Shown one piece after another: positions 15,383 to 24,204 of a stretch of 25,390 nt of DNA. The translations under genes were made by a program, and so were the position numbers. Source of the DNA: Bacteroidetes bacterium UBA4009 (lineage in GTDB: Bacteria > Bacteroidota > Bacteroidia > NS11-12g > UBA9320). A model generated the notes under the pieces. That model did not search any database, was not told where the DNA came from, and saw nothing but the letters and a program-made list of their open reading frames with translations. Where the stretch lies: the NCBI GenBank assembly GCA_002384205.1, contig DGBH01000146.1:1-25390 (forward strand). Direction: 5' to 3'. The stretch's first letter is position 1. Every line of letters starts with the position of its first letter.

Positions 15383-16600
15383 TCATTCCTTGATTACTTT
15401 TTTTACACTATTTTTATTCTCGGATAACATTCTCACAATATAAACTCCGGCACTCAATGTATCCGTTTTAAAGCGGATTTCTTCTGAAAAGGAGTTCGCA
15501 GTCATTATCACTTTGCCTGTTATATCTAATAATTCCGCCTGATTCCAACCCGCACTCGAGACATTCACTCTAAGCTCAATCGAAAATGGATTAGGACTAG
15601 TTATAACCGTACTCTGATCCAAAAATTTGATAGCGTCTGCCCTATCGCTGCATAACAGCTTATACATAAAAACAGCACTTTTTTGAATTATTTCATTTCT
15701 CTGCGCCTCTTTTATAAAATAACTAACATGACCCGCGCTATTAGGAATGGTGATTAGTTCAGAATTCATACCTCTATCTTTCGCTAAACTATCTAATATA
15801 AAACTACCCGCTAATTCTACAATATTTTGACCAAATATCCGGCCATAACCATTCTTGTAAGGAACGATGCCGTCTGCATCATCATGACAACTAAACAGAG
15901 GTGGATCAGAAGACTCATACCAATTTCCTATATGCAGTCCTCCAGAGAAGTTAATCACACCTTTTATATCTTTACTCCCTAACAATGTTGTGGTATCCGT
16001 AATTAAACCTTCTGTTCGAAGTTTATTTAATATATAACTTGGTAAATTATCAGAATTATCCAACATCGCAGTGTGACATGCCATTATACTTCCTGACGAA
16101 ACACCCCCGACAAATAAAGCGCTTGTATCAATGCCATAAGTATTTGAGGTAGCTGCATCATCTATTAAAAATTGTATAGCAGTATTCATGTCCAAAACAC
16201 TTTTCACTGCCACCGTTTGCATATCTCCAGGCGAAGGAAATGGGATGAGCGGCAAATCATACAAACGATAATCAATAGAAACCGCAACAAAACCTCGTTT
16301 AGCGTATTCTATACATAACCAATCAATATCAGTTCGTTTACCACTAATAAAACTTCCCCCAAAACCTAAAACTATTACAGGTCTATTGACGCTGTTATCT
16401 CCTTTAGGAGTATATATATCCAAGTATAAATCAACTTGTTTACCCGCAATTGTTTTACCATCACTAAATTTAATATCTGAGTAGACATCAATTTCATCAA
16501 AGATTACACTCCTGTATTTATTGCCATCGCAGCCAGAATGATCTTGTGCTACTAAATGAAGAAATGAAAAGAAAACAAGTATTACTAGGGAACATCTCAT
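15383..16600 (-). CDS. Secreted alpha/beta hydrolase (esterase-like) with T9SS sorting domain
   Basis: The 405-residue protein starts at the ATG at 16600, which gives a clean signal peptide (MRCSLVILVFFSFLHLVAQ). A longer in-frame start at 16639 would put non-signal residues in front and fall at the rplQ terminator stem. The hydrolase core shows an oxyanion-hole region (VIVLGFGGSFISGKRTD), the nucleophile elbow G166-V-S168-S-G170, an acidic residue in SCHDDADGIVPY (D240-242) and a histidine in NSAGHVSYF (H291). This is a plausible Ser-Asp-His triad of the BD-FAE/carboxylesterase type. Residues about 320-405 form a T9SS type A sorting domain (TSPNPFSIELRVN, ending SVKKVIKE). The substrate is unknown; cell-surface acyl ester hydrolysis is likely. 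Confidence 0.85.
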   Translation of the reverse strand: MRCSLVILVFFSFLHLVAQDHSGCDGNKYRSVIFDEIDVYSDIKFSDGKTIAGKQVDLYLDIYTPKGDNSVNRPVIVLGFGGSFISGKRTDIDWLCIEYAKRGFVAVSIDYRLYDLPLIPFPSPGDMQTVAVKSVLDMNTAIQFLIDDAATSNTYGIDTSALFVGGVSSGSIMACHTAMLDNSDNLPSYILNKLRTEGLITDTTTLLGSKDIKGVINFSGGLHIGNWYESSDPPLFSCHDDADGIVPYKNGYGRIFGQNIVELAGSFILDSLAKDRGMNSELITIPNSAGHVSYFIKEAQRNEIIQKSAVFMYKLLCSDRADAIKFLDQSTVITSPNPFSIELRVNVSSAGWNQAELLDITGKVIMTANSFSEEIRFKTDTLSAGVYIVRMLSENKNSVKKVIKE

Positions 16601-16604
16601 TATG

Positions 16605-16612
16605 CGAATATA
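16605..16612 (-). promoter_or_regulatory. -7-like box abutting the esterase start codon
   Basis: On the minus strand TATATTCG (one mismatch to TAnnTTTG) is followed by CATA and then ATG, so the leader would be absent or a few bases long. A TTTG lies at 16637-16640 with a 24-base spacer, wider than usual. The placement supports the start at 16600. Confidence 0.4.
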
Positions 16613-16638
16613 TTGTAAAATCTTAACGTGATATAACA

Positions 16639-16670
16639 AATAAGGCTTGCAGTAAACTGCAAGCCTTATT
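16639..16670 (-). terminator. Terminator after rplQ, end of the ribosomal-protein operon
   Basis: A 14-base perfect stem (AATAAGGCTTGCAG / CTGCAAGCCTTATT) with a TAAA loop lies 45 bases past the rplQ stop. On the minus strand it runs into TTATTTGTTAT. The GC-rich core and position make it the likely end of the ribosomal transcript, insulating the esterase gene. Confidence 0.85.
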
Positions 16671-16715
16671 ATAATTTAAACTATATTTTAAAGAACTATG
16701 CCTCTTCTTTAGTTT

Positions 16716-17240
16716 CTATGTCGTTACTTTCTTCTCAGTTACTTCTGGAGTTGTTTCTACAACTTCTACAACTTCCTGAACAGTAGCATCTGCAGTTTTA
16801 GCAACCGGCTTACTTCCTCTACGTGTACGTTTGCTACCCTCTTTAGCCTTTGCGCTGGCTGATTTTGCTTCCAACATAGACTCATTAAAGTCTACTAACT
16901 CCATCATACACATATCAGCATTGTCACCTAATCTATTCCCTGTTTTAAGAATACGTGTGTACCCTCCAGGTCTTTCTGCTACTTTAGGAGCGATAGTCGT
17001 AAACAATTCGTTTACTGCATCTTTACTCTGTAAATAGCTAAATACAACTCTTCTAGAATGCGTTGTATTATCTTTTGATTTAGTTATAAGTGGTTCTACA
17101 TAAACGCGTAAAGCTTTGGCTTTTGCTGTAGTAGTAAATATACGTTTGTGAGTAAGCAATGAGCTTGCCATGTTACTAAGCATAGCTTCTCTGTGTGCTT
17201 TCTTTCTACCTAAGTGGTTAAATTTTTTCCCGTGCCTCAT
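16716..17240 (-). CDS. rplQ: 50S ribosomal protein L17
   Basis: The 174-residue product has the L17 core over residues 1-120 ([70 protein letters not shown]). It then has a low-complexity tail rich in Lys, Ala, Glu and Val. L17 binds 23S rRNA near the exit-tunnel side of the large subunit. Longer C-terminal tails are common in Bacteroidota. The last residues are odd: another frame just downstream encodes an acidic [11 protein letters not shown] ending in a stop at 16696, which looks like a natural tail reached by a one-base shift. The gene is last in the operon, 12 bases after rpoA. Confidence 0.96.
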   Translation of the reverse strand: MRHGKKFNHLGRKKAHREAMLSNMASSLLTHKRIFTTTAKAKALRVYVEPLITKSKDNTTHSRRVVFSYLQSKDAVNELFTTIAPKVAERPGGYTRILKTGNRLGDNADMCMMELVDFNESMLEAKSASAKAKEGSKRTRRGSKPVAKTADATVQEVVEVVETTPEVTEKKVTT

Positions 17241-17252
17241 TGTACTATAATA

Positions 17253-18245
17253 TTATTCGTCTTCTAGATTATACTTCGCTACATCCATACCAAAGTTAAG
17301 CCCTTTTTCTTTTACAAAATCCTCTAATTCAGTCAGTGATTTCTTACCAAAATTTCTGAATTTTAATAAATCTTCAATGTGAAAACTTACCAACTCACCT
17401 AATGTTCTGATCTCAGCAGCTTTTAGACAGTTGTATGCTCTAACAGAAAGATCTAAGTCAGACAATGAGGTTTTAAGTATTTTTCTCATATGAAGCATAT
17501 TTTCATCCACTTCATTTTTTTGAGATTGTACTTGAGTATCCTCCAGAATGCTTTCATCCGAAAATAGAACTAGATGTCTAATCATTATTTTAGAAGCCTC
17601 TTTCAGTGCCTCCTCAGGATGAATAGATCCATCGGTTTTTACTTCAAAAATAAGCTTCTCATAATCCGTTCTTTGTTCAACCCTAAAATCTTCAACGTGA
17701 TATTTCACATTCTTTATGGGAGTAAAAATAGAATCGATTGCGATTTCGCCAATAGGTGCATTTTCCTGAATATTTTCATCAGCAGGAACGTAGCCTCTAC
17801 CCTTTTCAATGGTAAGTTCAACCTCAAAATTTACATAAGGCTCCATGCTACAAATTACAAAATCTGGATTTAAGATTTCGAAAGCATTTGTATAACGAGA
17901 AATTTCACCCGCTTTAAAAACATCTTTTCCTTTAAGAGAAATAAATATTTTTTCGCTTTCGTTAGAATCAATCAGTTTTTTGAATCTTACTTGCTTAAGG
18001 TTAAGTATGATTTCTGTTACATCTTCTAAAACACCTTTAATAGTCGAAAATTCGTGATCAACACCAATTATTCTAACCGATGTTATTGCCCAACCTTCTA
18101 AAGAAGAAAGCAATATTCTTCTCATGGCATTACCTACAGTTACACCATATCCTCTTTCCAAAGGGCTAAACTCGAACAACCCGTAATTGGCTGTTTCTTT
18201 GTGCATTATAACCTTATCAGGTTGTTGAAAGTCTAATATCGCCAT
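17253..18245 (-). CDS. rpoA: RNA polymerase alpha subunit
   Basis: The 330-residue protein has the alpha N-terminal assembly domain (about 1-230), with [29 protein letters not shown] and VLFSDESI near its end. A linker follows, then the C-terminal DNA-contact domain (about 250-330; [40 protein letters not shown]). Alpha dimerises to nucleate the core enzyme, and its C-terminal domain binds UP elements and activators. The length is normal. It sits between rpsD (4-base gap) and rplQ, the standard alpha-operon order. Confidence 0.98.
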   Translation of the reverse strand: MAILDFQQPDKVIMHKETANYGLFEFSPLERGYGVTVGNAMRRILLSSLEGWAITSVRIIGVDHEFSTIKGVLEDVTEIILNLKQVRFKKLIDSNESEKIFISLKGKDVFKAGEISRYTNAFEILNPDFVICSMEPYVNFEVELTIEKGRGYVPADENIQENAPIGEIAIDSIFTPIKNVKYHVEDFRVEQRTDYEKLIFEVKTDGSIHPEEALKEASKIMIRHLVLFSDESILEDTQVQSQKNEVDENMLHMRKILKTSLSDLDLSVRAYNCLKAAEIRTLGELVSFHIEDLLKFRNFGKKSLTELEDFVKEKGLNFGMDVAKYNLEDE

Positions 18246-18249
18246 TTTA

Positions 18250-18852
18250 TTATTTAGAATAAAGTTCTACTATTAATTGTTCTTTAATATTCTCTGGAAT
18301 ATCTGATCTCTCTGGATAATTAAGGAAAGTTCCTTTATACTCTGCAGAGTTCCATTCCAACCAGCTAAACGATTTTTTACCTGCCAAAGAATCCGTAATA
18401 AGCTCAAGACTTTTTGATTTTTCTCTTACTTCAATTACATCACCTGGTTTCATTTGGCATGACGCTACGTTAGTAACGATACCGTTAACACGAATGTGTC
18501 TATGACCTACCAACTGACGGGCACTTCTTCTAGTAGGTGCTATACCTAATCTGTACACTGTATTATCCAATCTCGCTTCAAGAAATTTAAGAAGATTTTC
18601 TCCAGTTATTCCTTTTTTTCGAGCTGCTTTGTCAAAAGTAAGCGCAAATTGTTTTTCTAATACACCATACGTATATTTAGTTTTTTGCTTTTCAGCCAAC
18701 TGTATAGCATATTCTGATTGTTTACCTCTTCTTCTGCTATTGCCGTGTTGTCCAGGTCCATAGTTTTTTTTCTCTAGAGCCTTAGATGGTCCAAATATTG
18801 GTTCTTTAAATCTACGAGCAATTTTCGCTTTGGGTCCTCTATATCTTGCCAT
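18250..18852 (-). CDS. rpsD: 30S ribosomal protein S4
   Basis: The 200-residue protein opens with [15 protein letters not shown] and contains [21 protein letters not shown]. Its S4 RNA-binding domain includes [32 protein letters not shown] (about residues 93-124). S4 is a primary 16S rRNA-binding protein that starts assembly of the 30S body, and in many bacteria it represses the alpha operon by binding its mRNA. No CxxC zinc motif is present near the N-terminus, so this is the zinc-independent form. It lies between rpsK and rpoA. Confidence 0.98.
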   Translation of the reverse strand: MARYRGPKAKIARRFKEPIFGPSKALEKKNYGPGQHGNSRRRGKQSEYAIQLAEKQKTKYTYGVLEKQFALTFDKAARKKGITGENLLKFLEARLDNTVYRLGIAPTRRSARQLVGHRHIRVNGIVTNVASCQMKPGDVIEVREKSKSLELITDSLAGKKSFSWLEWNSAEYKGTFLNYPERSDIPENIKEQLIVELYSK

Positions 18853-18882
18853 TATTATTATTCTTAATCCTTGTGAATATTA

Positions 18883-19272
18883 TTAAACTCTTCTTCTTTT
18901 AGGTGGTCTACATCCATTATGTGGAAGTGGAGTAATATCTTTTATTGCAGATACTTCTAATCCCGCTTGGTTCAACGTTCTAATAGCTGATTCTCTACCA
19001 GCTCCAGGACCTTTTACCATAACCTCAACTTTTTTAAGACCTAAATCAACCGCTACCTTTGCACAATCTTGAGCTGCAACTTGAGCTGCATAAGGCGTAT
19101 TCTTTTTTGAACCTCTAAAACCCATTTTACCAGCACTACTCCAAGATATTACTTGACCCTGACTATTGGTTATCGAGATAATAACATTGTTAAATGTAGA
19201 TTTGATAAATGCAAAACCATTTGCATCTATAATAACCTTTCTCTTTTTAACTGTTTTTTTACTTCCTGCCAT
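18883..19272 (-). CDS. rpsK: 30S ribosomal protein S11
   Basis: The 129-residue protein has the S11 blocks [42 protein letters not shown] and [15 protein letters not shown], and the basic end [12 protein letters not shown]11 sits on the platform of the 30S subunit near the E site and contacts the Shine-Dalgarno helix region. In Bacteroidota this region is adapted to weak Shine-Dalgarno use, in keeping with the lack of such sequences here. It lies 7 bases after rpsM and 30 bases before rpsD. Confidence 0.98.
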   Translation of the reverse strand: MAGSKKTVKKRKVIIDANGFAFIKSTFNNVIISITNSQGQVISWSSAGKMGFRGSKKNTPYAAQVAAQDCAKVAVDLGLKKVEVMVKGPGAGRESAIRTLNQAGLEVSAIKDITPLPHNGCRPPKRRRV

Positions 19273-19279
19273 GTTCTAA

Positions 19280-19657
19280 TTATTTAGGAGCTTTTTTCTT
19301 ATTAGCCATTGTTTTTTTCTTACCCTTACGTGTACGAGCATTATTTTTGGTTCTTTGACCTCTTAAAGGTAAACCTTTACGATGTCTAAGTCCTCTATAG
19401 CATCCTATGTCCATAAGACGCTTTATGTTAGTCTGTACTTCTGATCTAAGCTCACCTTCTACTTTGAACTCTTGACCTATGAACTCACGAATACCTGCGA
19501 TATCAGAATCTGACCAATCCTGAACTTTTTTATCCTCGCTTACATTCGCTGATTTAAGTATATAAGAAGCTCTACTGCTACCTATACCGTGTATGTAGGT
19601 TAAACCTATTACACCTCTTTTACCTCTTGGTAAATCTATACCTGCTATACGTGCCAT
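19280..19657 (-). CDS. rpsM: 30S ribosomal protein S13
   Basis: The 125-residue protein begins [26 protein letters not shown] and contains the helix-two-turn-helix RNA-binding block and the conserved [28 protein letters not shown]. It ends in a very basic tail ([13 protein letters not shown]) that reaches the P-site tRNA in the 30S head. S13 contacts 16S rRNA and forms bridges to the 50S subunit. It begins 2 bases after the rpmJ stop, a normal alpha-operon arrangement. Confidence 0.98.
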   Translation of the reverse strand: MARIAGIDLPRGKRGVIGLTYIHGIGSSRASYILKSANVSEDKKVQDWSDSDIAGIREFIGQEFKVEGELRSEVQTNIKRLMDIGCYRGLRHRKGLPLRGQRTKNNARTRKGKKKTMANKKKAPK

Positions 19658-19659
19658 TA

Positions 19660-19776
19660 TTATCCTTGTCTTTGCTTAAATCTTGGATTTTTCTTATTGA
19701 TGACGTAGATACGTCCCTTGCGTCTTACGATCTTGCAATCGCTAGATCTTTTTTTAACTGATGTTCTAACTTTCAT
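19660..19776 (-). CDS. rpmJ: 50S ribosomal protein L36
   Basis: This short gene encodes 38 residues starting [21 protein letters not shown] and ending [12 protein letters not shown]. That matches L36, a small protein near the peptidyl-transferase side of the large subunit. Only one cysteine (C14) of the classical C-C-C-H zinc set is visible, so it is the non-zinc (C-minus) variant. It fits exactly between infA (4 bases away) and rpsM (2 bases away), the universal position of rpmJ. Confidence 0.95.
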   Translation of the reverse strand: MKVRTSVKKRSSDCKIVRRKGRIYVINKKNPRFKQRQG

Positions 19777-19780
19777 TCTG

Positions 19781-19999
19781 TTATTTATATCTATAACTAA
19801 TTCTGCCTCTGGTTAAATCATACGGCGACATTTCAACTTGCACTTTATCTCCTGGTAAGATTCGGATATAATACATCCTCATTTTACCACTAATGGTTGC
19901 CACTATCTCGTGTCCGTTTTGCAACTTCACACGAAACATTGCGTTAGATAACGCTTCCGTGATGATACCATCTTGCTTTATTGCTTGCTGTTTTGCCAT
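19781..19999 (-). CDS. infA: Translation initiation factor IF-1
   Basis: The 72-residue protein is a single S1-like OB fold: [41 protein letters not shown] and [29 protein letters not shown]-1 binds the 30S A site and works with IF-2 and IF-3 in initiation. It directly follows secY with no map or adk gene between them, unlike many other bacteria. The 46-base gap contains a full consensus promoter, so infA probably heads its own transcription unit as well as being read from the operon. Confidence 0.98.
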   Translation of the reverse strand: MAKQQAIKQDGIITEALSNAMFRVKLQNGHEIVATISGKMRMYYIRILPGDKVQVEMSPYDLTRGRISYRYK

Positions 20000-20013
20000 T
20001 TTTAAAAGGGCTG

Positions 20014-20044
20014 CAAAATTAATGTTTTTCTCTTCTTACGCAAA
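20014..20044 (-). promoter_or_regulatory. Internal consensus promoter before infA
   Basis: On the minus strand TTTG (20044-20041), a 19-base spacer and TAATTTTG (20021-20014) match the Bacteroidota promoter fully, with the same spacing as the promoter at 7345. The -33 box lies just past the secY stop. Transcription would start about 10 bases upstream of the infA ATG and would drive infA-rpmJ-rpsM-rpsK-rpsD-rpoA-rplQ. Confidence 0.7.
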
Positions 20045-20045
20045 A

Positions 20046-21413
20046 TTATCCTGTGATAGCTCCTCCTACAGACGACCTACCTTTAATCTTACCTGTTTTC
20101 ATAAGTCCATCGTAATGTCTCATGATTAAATATTGTTCTACTTGTTGTAATGTATCTAGAACTACACCTACCATAATCAGTAACGATGTACCTCCATAAA
20201 ACTGTGCAAACTGATCGTTCACTCCGATCATTATCGCGAATACCGGAAATATAGCTACAAACCCTAGGAATATAGAACCTGGTAATGTTATACGTGACAT
20301 AACCGCTCCTATAAAATTTGCTGTCCTTTTACCTGGCTTTACCCCTGGAATAAAACCACCGTTTCTTTTTAAATCCTCTGCAATCTGGTTTGGATTTATT
20401 GTAATAGCCGTGTAGAAATACGTAAATAGAACAATTAATGTAAAGAATAAGGCATTGTACCCCCATCCATAAGGATTTGATAATCCATTCAAGAAACCTG
20501 AATCTTGGAACCAGGAAACCTGAGTAGCGGTTGCGGGCAAGAACATCAAAGCTTGCGCAAAGATGATAGGCATTACACCTGCTGCATTTACCTTAAGTGG
20601 CAGATATTGTCTAACTCCACCCATCTGACGATTTCCAACTATTCGCTTCGCGTATTGTACAGGTATTCTTCGTGTTGCCTGTACCAGAGCTATTACCGCT
20701 AAAATAACAAGAACCCAAATAACTATTTCTACAATTAAAAGCATAAGCTGACTTCCTTGAAAACGATCAACGACTTCTGCTAAAAGTGATGCTGGGAGCC
20801 TGGCAATAATACCTACCATTATGATAATGGATATCCCGTTACCAACACCTCTATCTGTAATACGTTCTCCCAACCACATCGTAAACATCGTTCCTGATAT
20901 TAAAATCATTGTACCTACGATTAAGAATGTTGTCCAACCCAAAGCGTCTGTCGTTTCTGACATTAGCGCAAGAGGCTTGCCGCTTGGAGATTTTAAGTTA
21001 ATTAGATATGCTAAACCTTGAACAGCTGTAATTGCAATAGTTAAGTAGCGAGTAATTGCATTTATCTTTCTTCTACCATCTTCGCCCTCTTTCTGCATTT
21101 TTTGGAAAGATGGGACAGCAATTGTCAAAAGCTGAATTACAATAGACGCTGAAATGTAAGGCATTATGCCTAACGCAAATACAGACACTCTATCAAAAGC
21201 TCCTCCAGAGAATGTATTAATAAGTCCTAATAACCCTCCGGATTCGTTATTACCGTAAAAATTAGGATCACTTAAGATAAGCGGATCTACCCCTGGGATT
21301 ACCACAAACGTTCCAATCCTATATACTACCAATAGTAATAAAAGATTGAGAAGTCTTGTTCTTAAATCCTCAATGGAGTAGATATTCTTTAATGTACTTA
21401 TTAATTTCTTCAT
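20046..21413 (-). CDS. secY: SecY, protein translocase channel subunit
   Basis: The 455-residue polytopic protein has the expected ten transmembrane helices. The first is near residues 22-40 (LLNLLLLLVVYRIGTFVVIPGV), followed by the plug/TM2 region SGGAFDRVSVFALGIMPYISASI and the cytosolic loop RKINAITRYL. Later blocks are MWLGERITDRGVGNGISIII, RRIPVQYAKR and the C-terminal loop EDLKRNGGFIPGVKPGKRT. SecY forms the inner-membrane Sec channel, which also exports the T9SS cargo proteins encoded nearby to the periplasm. It follows rplO by 7 bases. Size and order are normal for the spc operon. Confidence 0.98.
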   Translation of the reverse strand: MKKLISTLKNIYSIEDLRTRLLNLLLLLVVYRIGTFVVIPGVDPLILSDPNFYGNNESGGLLGLINTFSGGAFDRVSVFALGIMPYISASIVIQLLTIAVPSFQKMQKEGEDGRRKINAITRYLTIAITAVQGLAYLINLKSPSGKPLALMSETTDALGWTTFLIVGTMILISGTMFTMWLGERITDRGVGNGISIIIMVGIIARLPASLLAEVVDRFQGSQLMLLIVEIVIWVLVILAVIALVQATRRIPVQYAKRIVGNRQMGGVRQYLPLKVNAAGVMPIIFAQALMFLPATATQVSWFQDSGFLNGLSNPYGWGYNALFFTLIVLFTYFYTAITINPNQIAEDLKRNGGFIPGVKPGKRTANFIGAVMSRITLPGSIFLGFVAIFPVFAIMIGVNDQFAQFYGGTSLLIMVGVVLDTLQQVEQYLIMRHYDGLMKTGKIKGRSSVGGAITG

Positions 21414-21420
21414 AAAAATA

Positions 21421-21867
21421 TTAGATGGTCTCTGCTGAACCTCCAGCTTTCTCTATAGCCGCTTTAGCAGTTTTTGTAAATGCATTCACTTTAACATCTA
21501 CTTTACTAGTTAATTCGCCTCTACCTAAGATTTTAACTATCTCTGTTTTTTTAATAAAATTAGCTTCTACTAAACCCGCAGTAGTCACTTCTGTTGCCTT
21601 AGTTTTGTCAATAAATTCTTGCAATCTATCTAGATTAATACCTACGTATTCAACTCTAGTTGGATTTTTAAAACCAAATTTAGGTACACGTCTTTGAAGC
21701 GGCATTTGTCCACCTTCAAAACCAGCTGACCTACTATATCCTGTTCTAGATTGAGCTCCTTTATGACCTTTAGTAGAAGTTCCACCTCTCCCAGATCCTT
21801 GACCTCTCGCTATTCTTTTACCGTTTTTTACCGAACCTTCTGCCGGCTTCAAGCTATGTAAATTCAT
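21421..21867 (-). CDS. rplO: 50S ribosomal protein L15
   Basis: The 148-residue protein has a typical glycine- and arginine-rich N-terminal extension (RIARGQGSGRGGTSTKGHKG, about residues 18-37). It continues with GFEGGQMPLQRRVPKFGF and a C-terminal globular part with VKVNAFTKTAKAAIEKAGG. L15 is a late-assembling 23S rRNA-binding protein whose extension runs deep into the rRNA core. It begins 2 bases after the rpmD stop and ends 7 bases before secY. Confidence 0.98.
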   Translation of the reverse strand: MNLHSLKPAEGSVKNGKRIARGQGSGRGGTSTKGHKGAQSRTGYSRSAGFEGGQMPLQRRVPKFGFKNPTRVEYVGINLDRLQEFIDKTKATEVTTAGLVEANFIKKTEIVKILGRGELTSKVDVKVNAFTKTAKAAIEKAGGSAETI

Positions 21868-21869
21868 AA

Positions 21870-22049
21870 TTACGCTTTTTCTACTTTAAGTAAATGCTCC
21901 ACTTTACGAATCATCCCCATTACCGTTGGTGAATCTTCCATTTCTCTCGTTTTATTTAACTTCTTAATCCCTAAGGCAATCAGTGTTCTTTTCTGATCTG
22001 CTGGTCTTCTTATGGCACTTTTTACCTGAGTTATCTTTACCTTTCCCAT
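21870..22049 (-). CDS. rpmD: 50S ribosomal protein L30
   Basis: The 59-residue product starts MGKVKITQVKSAIRRPADQK and contains TLIALGIKKLNKTREMEDSP and VMGMIRKVEHLLKVEKA. These are the L30 features: a short beta-strand, the basic recycling loop and a C-terminal helix. The length equals that of typical bacterial L30. It sits in the correct spc-operon slot, 7 bases after rpsE and 2 before rplO. It is short, but its identity is clear from sequence and position. Confidence 0.96.
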   Translation of the reverse strand: MGKVKITQVKSAIRRPADQKRTLIALGIKKLNKTREMEDSPTVMGMIRKVEHLLKVEKA

Positions 22050-22056
22050 TTCAATA

Positions 22057-22575
22057 TTATCCGTTAAATACTTTATTTAAACTTACTCCTCTTTGTTCAG
22101 CCACAGTATACGCATCACGTAATTTTGACAATGCGTCGATAGTAGCTTTTACCACGTTGTGTGGATTTGAAGAGCCTTTAGACTTAGCCAACACATCGTG
22201 TACGCCCGCGCTTTCAAAAACCGCACGCATTGCGCCACCCGCTATTACACCGGTACCATGAGCGGCAGGTTTCATAAAAACGAAACCACCAGAATATTTT
22301 CCGTACTGTTCGTGCGGAATAGAACTATTAATAATTGGAACTTTTATTAGATTTTTTTTGGCATCCTCTATTCCTTTTTGAATAGCATCGATAACCTCAC
22401 CTGCTTTACCAAGACCGTGACCAACAATACCATTACCATCGCCGACTACTACAATCGCATTAAAGCTGAATGTTCTACCGCCTTTAGTAACTTTGGCTAC
22501 CCGATTTATTTTAACAACTGTTTCCTTAAGTTCTAAGTCAGTTGTTTTTACTTGTTTTAATGTCTGTGTTGCCAT
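22057..22575 (-). CDS. rpsE: 30S ribosomal protein S5
   Basis: The 172-residue protein has the S5 N-terminal double-stranded RNA-binding domain (about residues 15-80; [38 protein letters not shown]). The C-terminal domain follows with [23 protein letters not shown] and [19 protein letters not shown]5 lies at the mRNA entry side of the 30S subunit and affects decoding accuracy. It follows rplR by 3 bases and precedes rpmD by 7. Nothing unusual is seen. Confidence 0.98.
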   Translation of the reverse strand: MATQTLKQVKTTDLELKETVVKINRVAKVTKGGRTFSFNAIVVVGDGNGIVGHGLGKAGEVIDAIQKGIEDAKKNLIKVPIINSSIPHEQYGKYSGGFVFMKPAAHGTGVIAGGAMRAVFESAGVHDVLAKSKGSSNPHNVVKATIDALSKLRDAYTVAEQRGVSLNKVFNG

Positions 22576-22578
22576 TTC

Positions 22579-22923
22579 TTAAAAAATTAAACCGCCTTCT
22601 CTTGCTCCTTCTGCTAAATTTTTGACTCTACCGTGGTATAAATACCCGTTTCTATCAAATTTTACACTCGTAATACCATTAGCTACCGCTTTTTCAGCTA
22701 GTGCTTTACCCACTAACTTGGCCACCTCCGTTTTAGGTCCTTTATCTAATCCTTGTGATGAACTTGCTAATATAGTTGCGCCTTTGGTGTCATCTATGAT
22801 TTGAGCATAGATTGCTTTATTGCTTCTGAATACACAAAGTCTTGGTAACTCGGCAGTGCCTTTAACCTTACTTCGTATTCTACTTTTTATTTTGGCTCTT
22901 CTTAATGCCTTATTCTTAATCAT
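22579..22923 (-). CDS. rplR: 50S ribosomal protein L18
   Basis: The 114-residue protein has the L18 features: a basic N-terminus ([21 protein letters not shown]), the core [58 protein letters not shown] and the end EGGLIF. L18 binds 5S rRNA and helps place it on the 50S subunit together with L5, encoded upstream. It is in the normal spc position between rplF and rpsE. Confidence 0.97.
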   Translation of the reverse strand: MIKNKALRRAKIKSRIRSKVKGTAELPRLCVFRSNKAIYAQIIDDTKGATILASSSQGLDKGPKTEVAKLVGKALAEKAVANGITSVKFDRNGYLYHGRVKNLAEGAREGGLIF

Positions 22924-22937
22924 AATGCTTGCCTTTA

Positions 22938-23486
22938 CTATTTAGATGATGTTTTACCTGCTTTTCTTCTTAGAACCTCACCAGCAAACTTAATCCCTTT
23001 ACCTTTATAAGGCTCAGGTGGTCTAAAGCTTCTTAATTTGGCCGCTACCTGTCCTACAAGTTGCTTGTCCATACTTTCGAAAATAACTACTGGTGGTTTA
23101 CCTTTTAAAACTTCTGCAGTTACACTTACTTCCTCTGGTATTTGCATAAAAATAGTATGCGAATAACCCAAATTTAATTCTAATAACTGACCTTCAACAG
23201 TTGCTCTATAACCAACACCAACTAATTCTTGTGTGGTTTTAAAACCATTGCTAACGCCTTCAATAACATTGCTTATAAGTGAACGATACAATCCGTGCTT
23301 AGATTTTTCATCTTTGCTTTCACCGTTTCTACTTACAACGACATTACCGTCCTCTACCTCTACATTAACCAACTCAAAATGTTGAGTAAGTACCCCTTTA
23401 GGTCCTTTTGCAGTAACTACACCATTGTCTACCGTTATTTCAACTCCGGCTGGTATTGCTATTGGGTTTTTTCCTATACGTGACAT
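22938..23486 (-). CDS. rplF: 50S ribosomal protein L6
   Basis: The 182-residue protein consists of two related alpha/beta repeats. It starts [17 protein letters not shown], continues through [11 protein letters not shown] and [21 protein letters not shown], and carries the conserved C-terminal signature [14 protein letters not shown]6 binds 23S rRNA near the factor-binding stalk base and is needed for late 50S assembly. It follows rpsH by 27 bases, one of the larger gaps in this operon, and precedes rplR by 14. Confidence 0.98.
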   Translation of the reverse strand: MSRIGKNPIAIPAGVEITVDNGVVTAKGPKGVLTQHFELVNVEVEDGNVVVSRNGESKDEKSKHGLYRSLISNVIEGVSNGFKTTQELVGVGYRATVEGQLLELNLGYSHTIFMQIPEEVSVTAEVLKGKPPVVIFESMDKQLVGQVAAKLRSFRPPEPYKGKGIKFAGEVLRRKAGKTSSK

Positions 23487-23513
23487 CTTTCTTCTTTCTA
23501 TTTATACTTTACT

Positions 23514-23921
23514 TTAGGATACAAAGCATAATACTTCTCCTCCTACGTTTTGCACTCTCGCTTCTTTGTCTGTCATAACACCATTAGAAGTAGAAACAAT
23601 TGCGACACCAAGACCATTTAATACTCTTGGAAGTTCTTCCGCGCTTCTATACTGTCTCAAACCTGGCTTACTTACTCTCTTTAACTCTTTTATCGCAGAA
23701 AGCTTAGTAGTTGGGTGATACTTTAATGCTATTTTTATCGTACCTTGAGGACCAGCTGTATCGTCAAACTTATAGTTTAAGATATACCCTTTGTCAAATA
23801 GTACTTCAGTTATCGCTTTTTTAAGATTCGAAGCAGGTACGTCAACTATTCTATGATTAGCTTTTATACCGTTTCGTAATCTTGTAAGATAATCTGCTAT
23901 TGGATCTGTAATTTTACTCAT
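23514..23921 (-). CDS. rpsH: 30S ribosomal protein S8
   Basis: The 135-residue protein starts MSKITDPIADYLTRLRNGI and has the C-terminal S8 signature VLNGLGVAIVSTSNGVMTDKEAR. S8 binds helix 21 of 16S rRNA in the central domain, and in E. coli it represses the spc operon by binding its own mRNA near rplE. Whether that control exists here cannot be seen. It follows rpsN by 7 bases. Confidence 0.98.
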   Translation of the reverse strand: MSKITDPIADYLTRLRNGIKANHRIVDVPASNLKKAITEVLFDKGYILNYKFDDTAGPQGTIKIALKYHPTTKLSAIKELKRVSKPGLRQYRSAEELPRVLNGLGVAIVSTSNGVMTDKEARVQNVGGEVLCFVS

Positions 23922-23928
23922 CTTTTTA

Positions 23929-24198
23929 TTACCAACTTGCTTTTGTTACTCCTGGGATTAGGCCTTTAGAAGCCATTTCTCTAAATACATTCCTTGATAT
24001 ACCAAAGTCTCTCATGTATCCTCTTGGTCTGCCTGTTGCAGAACATCTGTTTCTCAATCTAGTAGGAGATGCATTTCGAGGTAATTTTTGTAATCCTTCG
24101 TAATCTCCAGCTTCTTTAAGCGCAGCTCTTTTGTCAGCATAGGTTGCTACCGTATGCTCACGTTTACGCTGTCTCGCTTTCATTGATTCTTTTGCCAT
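23929..24198 (-). CDS. rpsN: 30S ribosomal protein S14 (long, zinc-independent form)
   Basis: The 89-residue protein has [24 protein letters not shown] at the start and the family block [28 protein letters not shown]. The long form, with a single cysteine instead of paired CxxC motifs, is the zinc-independent type. S14 sits in the 30S head near the A site. It lies between rplE (6-base gap) and rpsH (7-base gap), as expected. Confidence 0.98.
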   Translation of the reverse strand: MAKESMKARQRKREHTVATYADKRAALKEAGDYEGLQKLPRNASPTRLRNRCSATGRPRGYMRDFGISRNVFREMASKGLIPGVTKASW

Positions 24199-24204
24199 CT
24201 TATC

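Noticed and set aside
16601..16639. Upstream ATG for the secreted hydrolase
   Set aside because: It would begin at the edge of the rplQ terminator and disrupt a clean signal peptide; the ATG at 16600 fits both.
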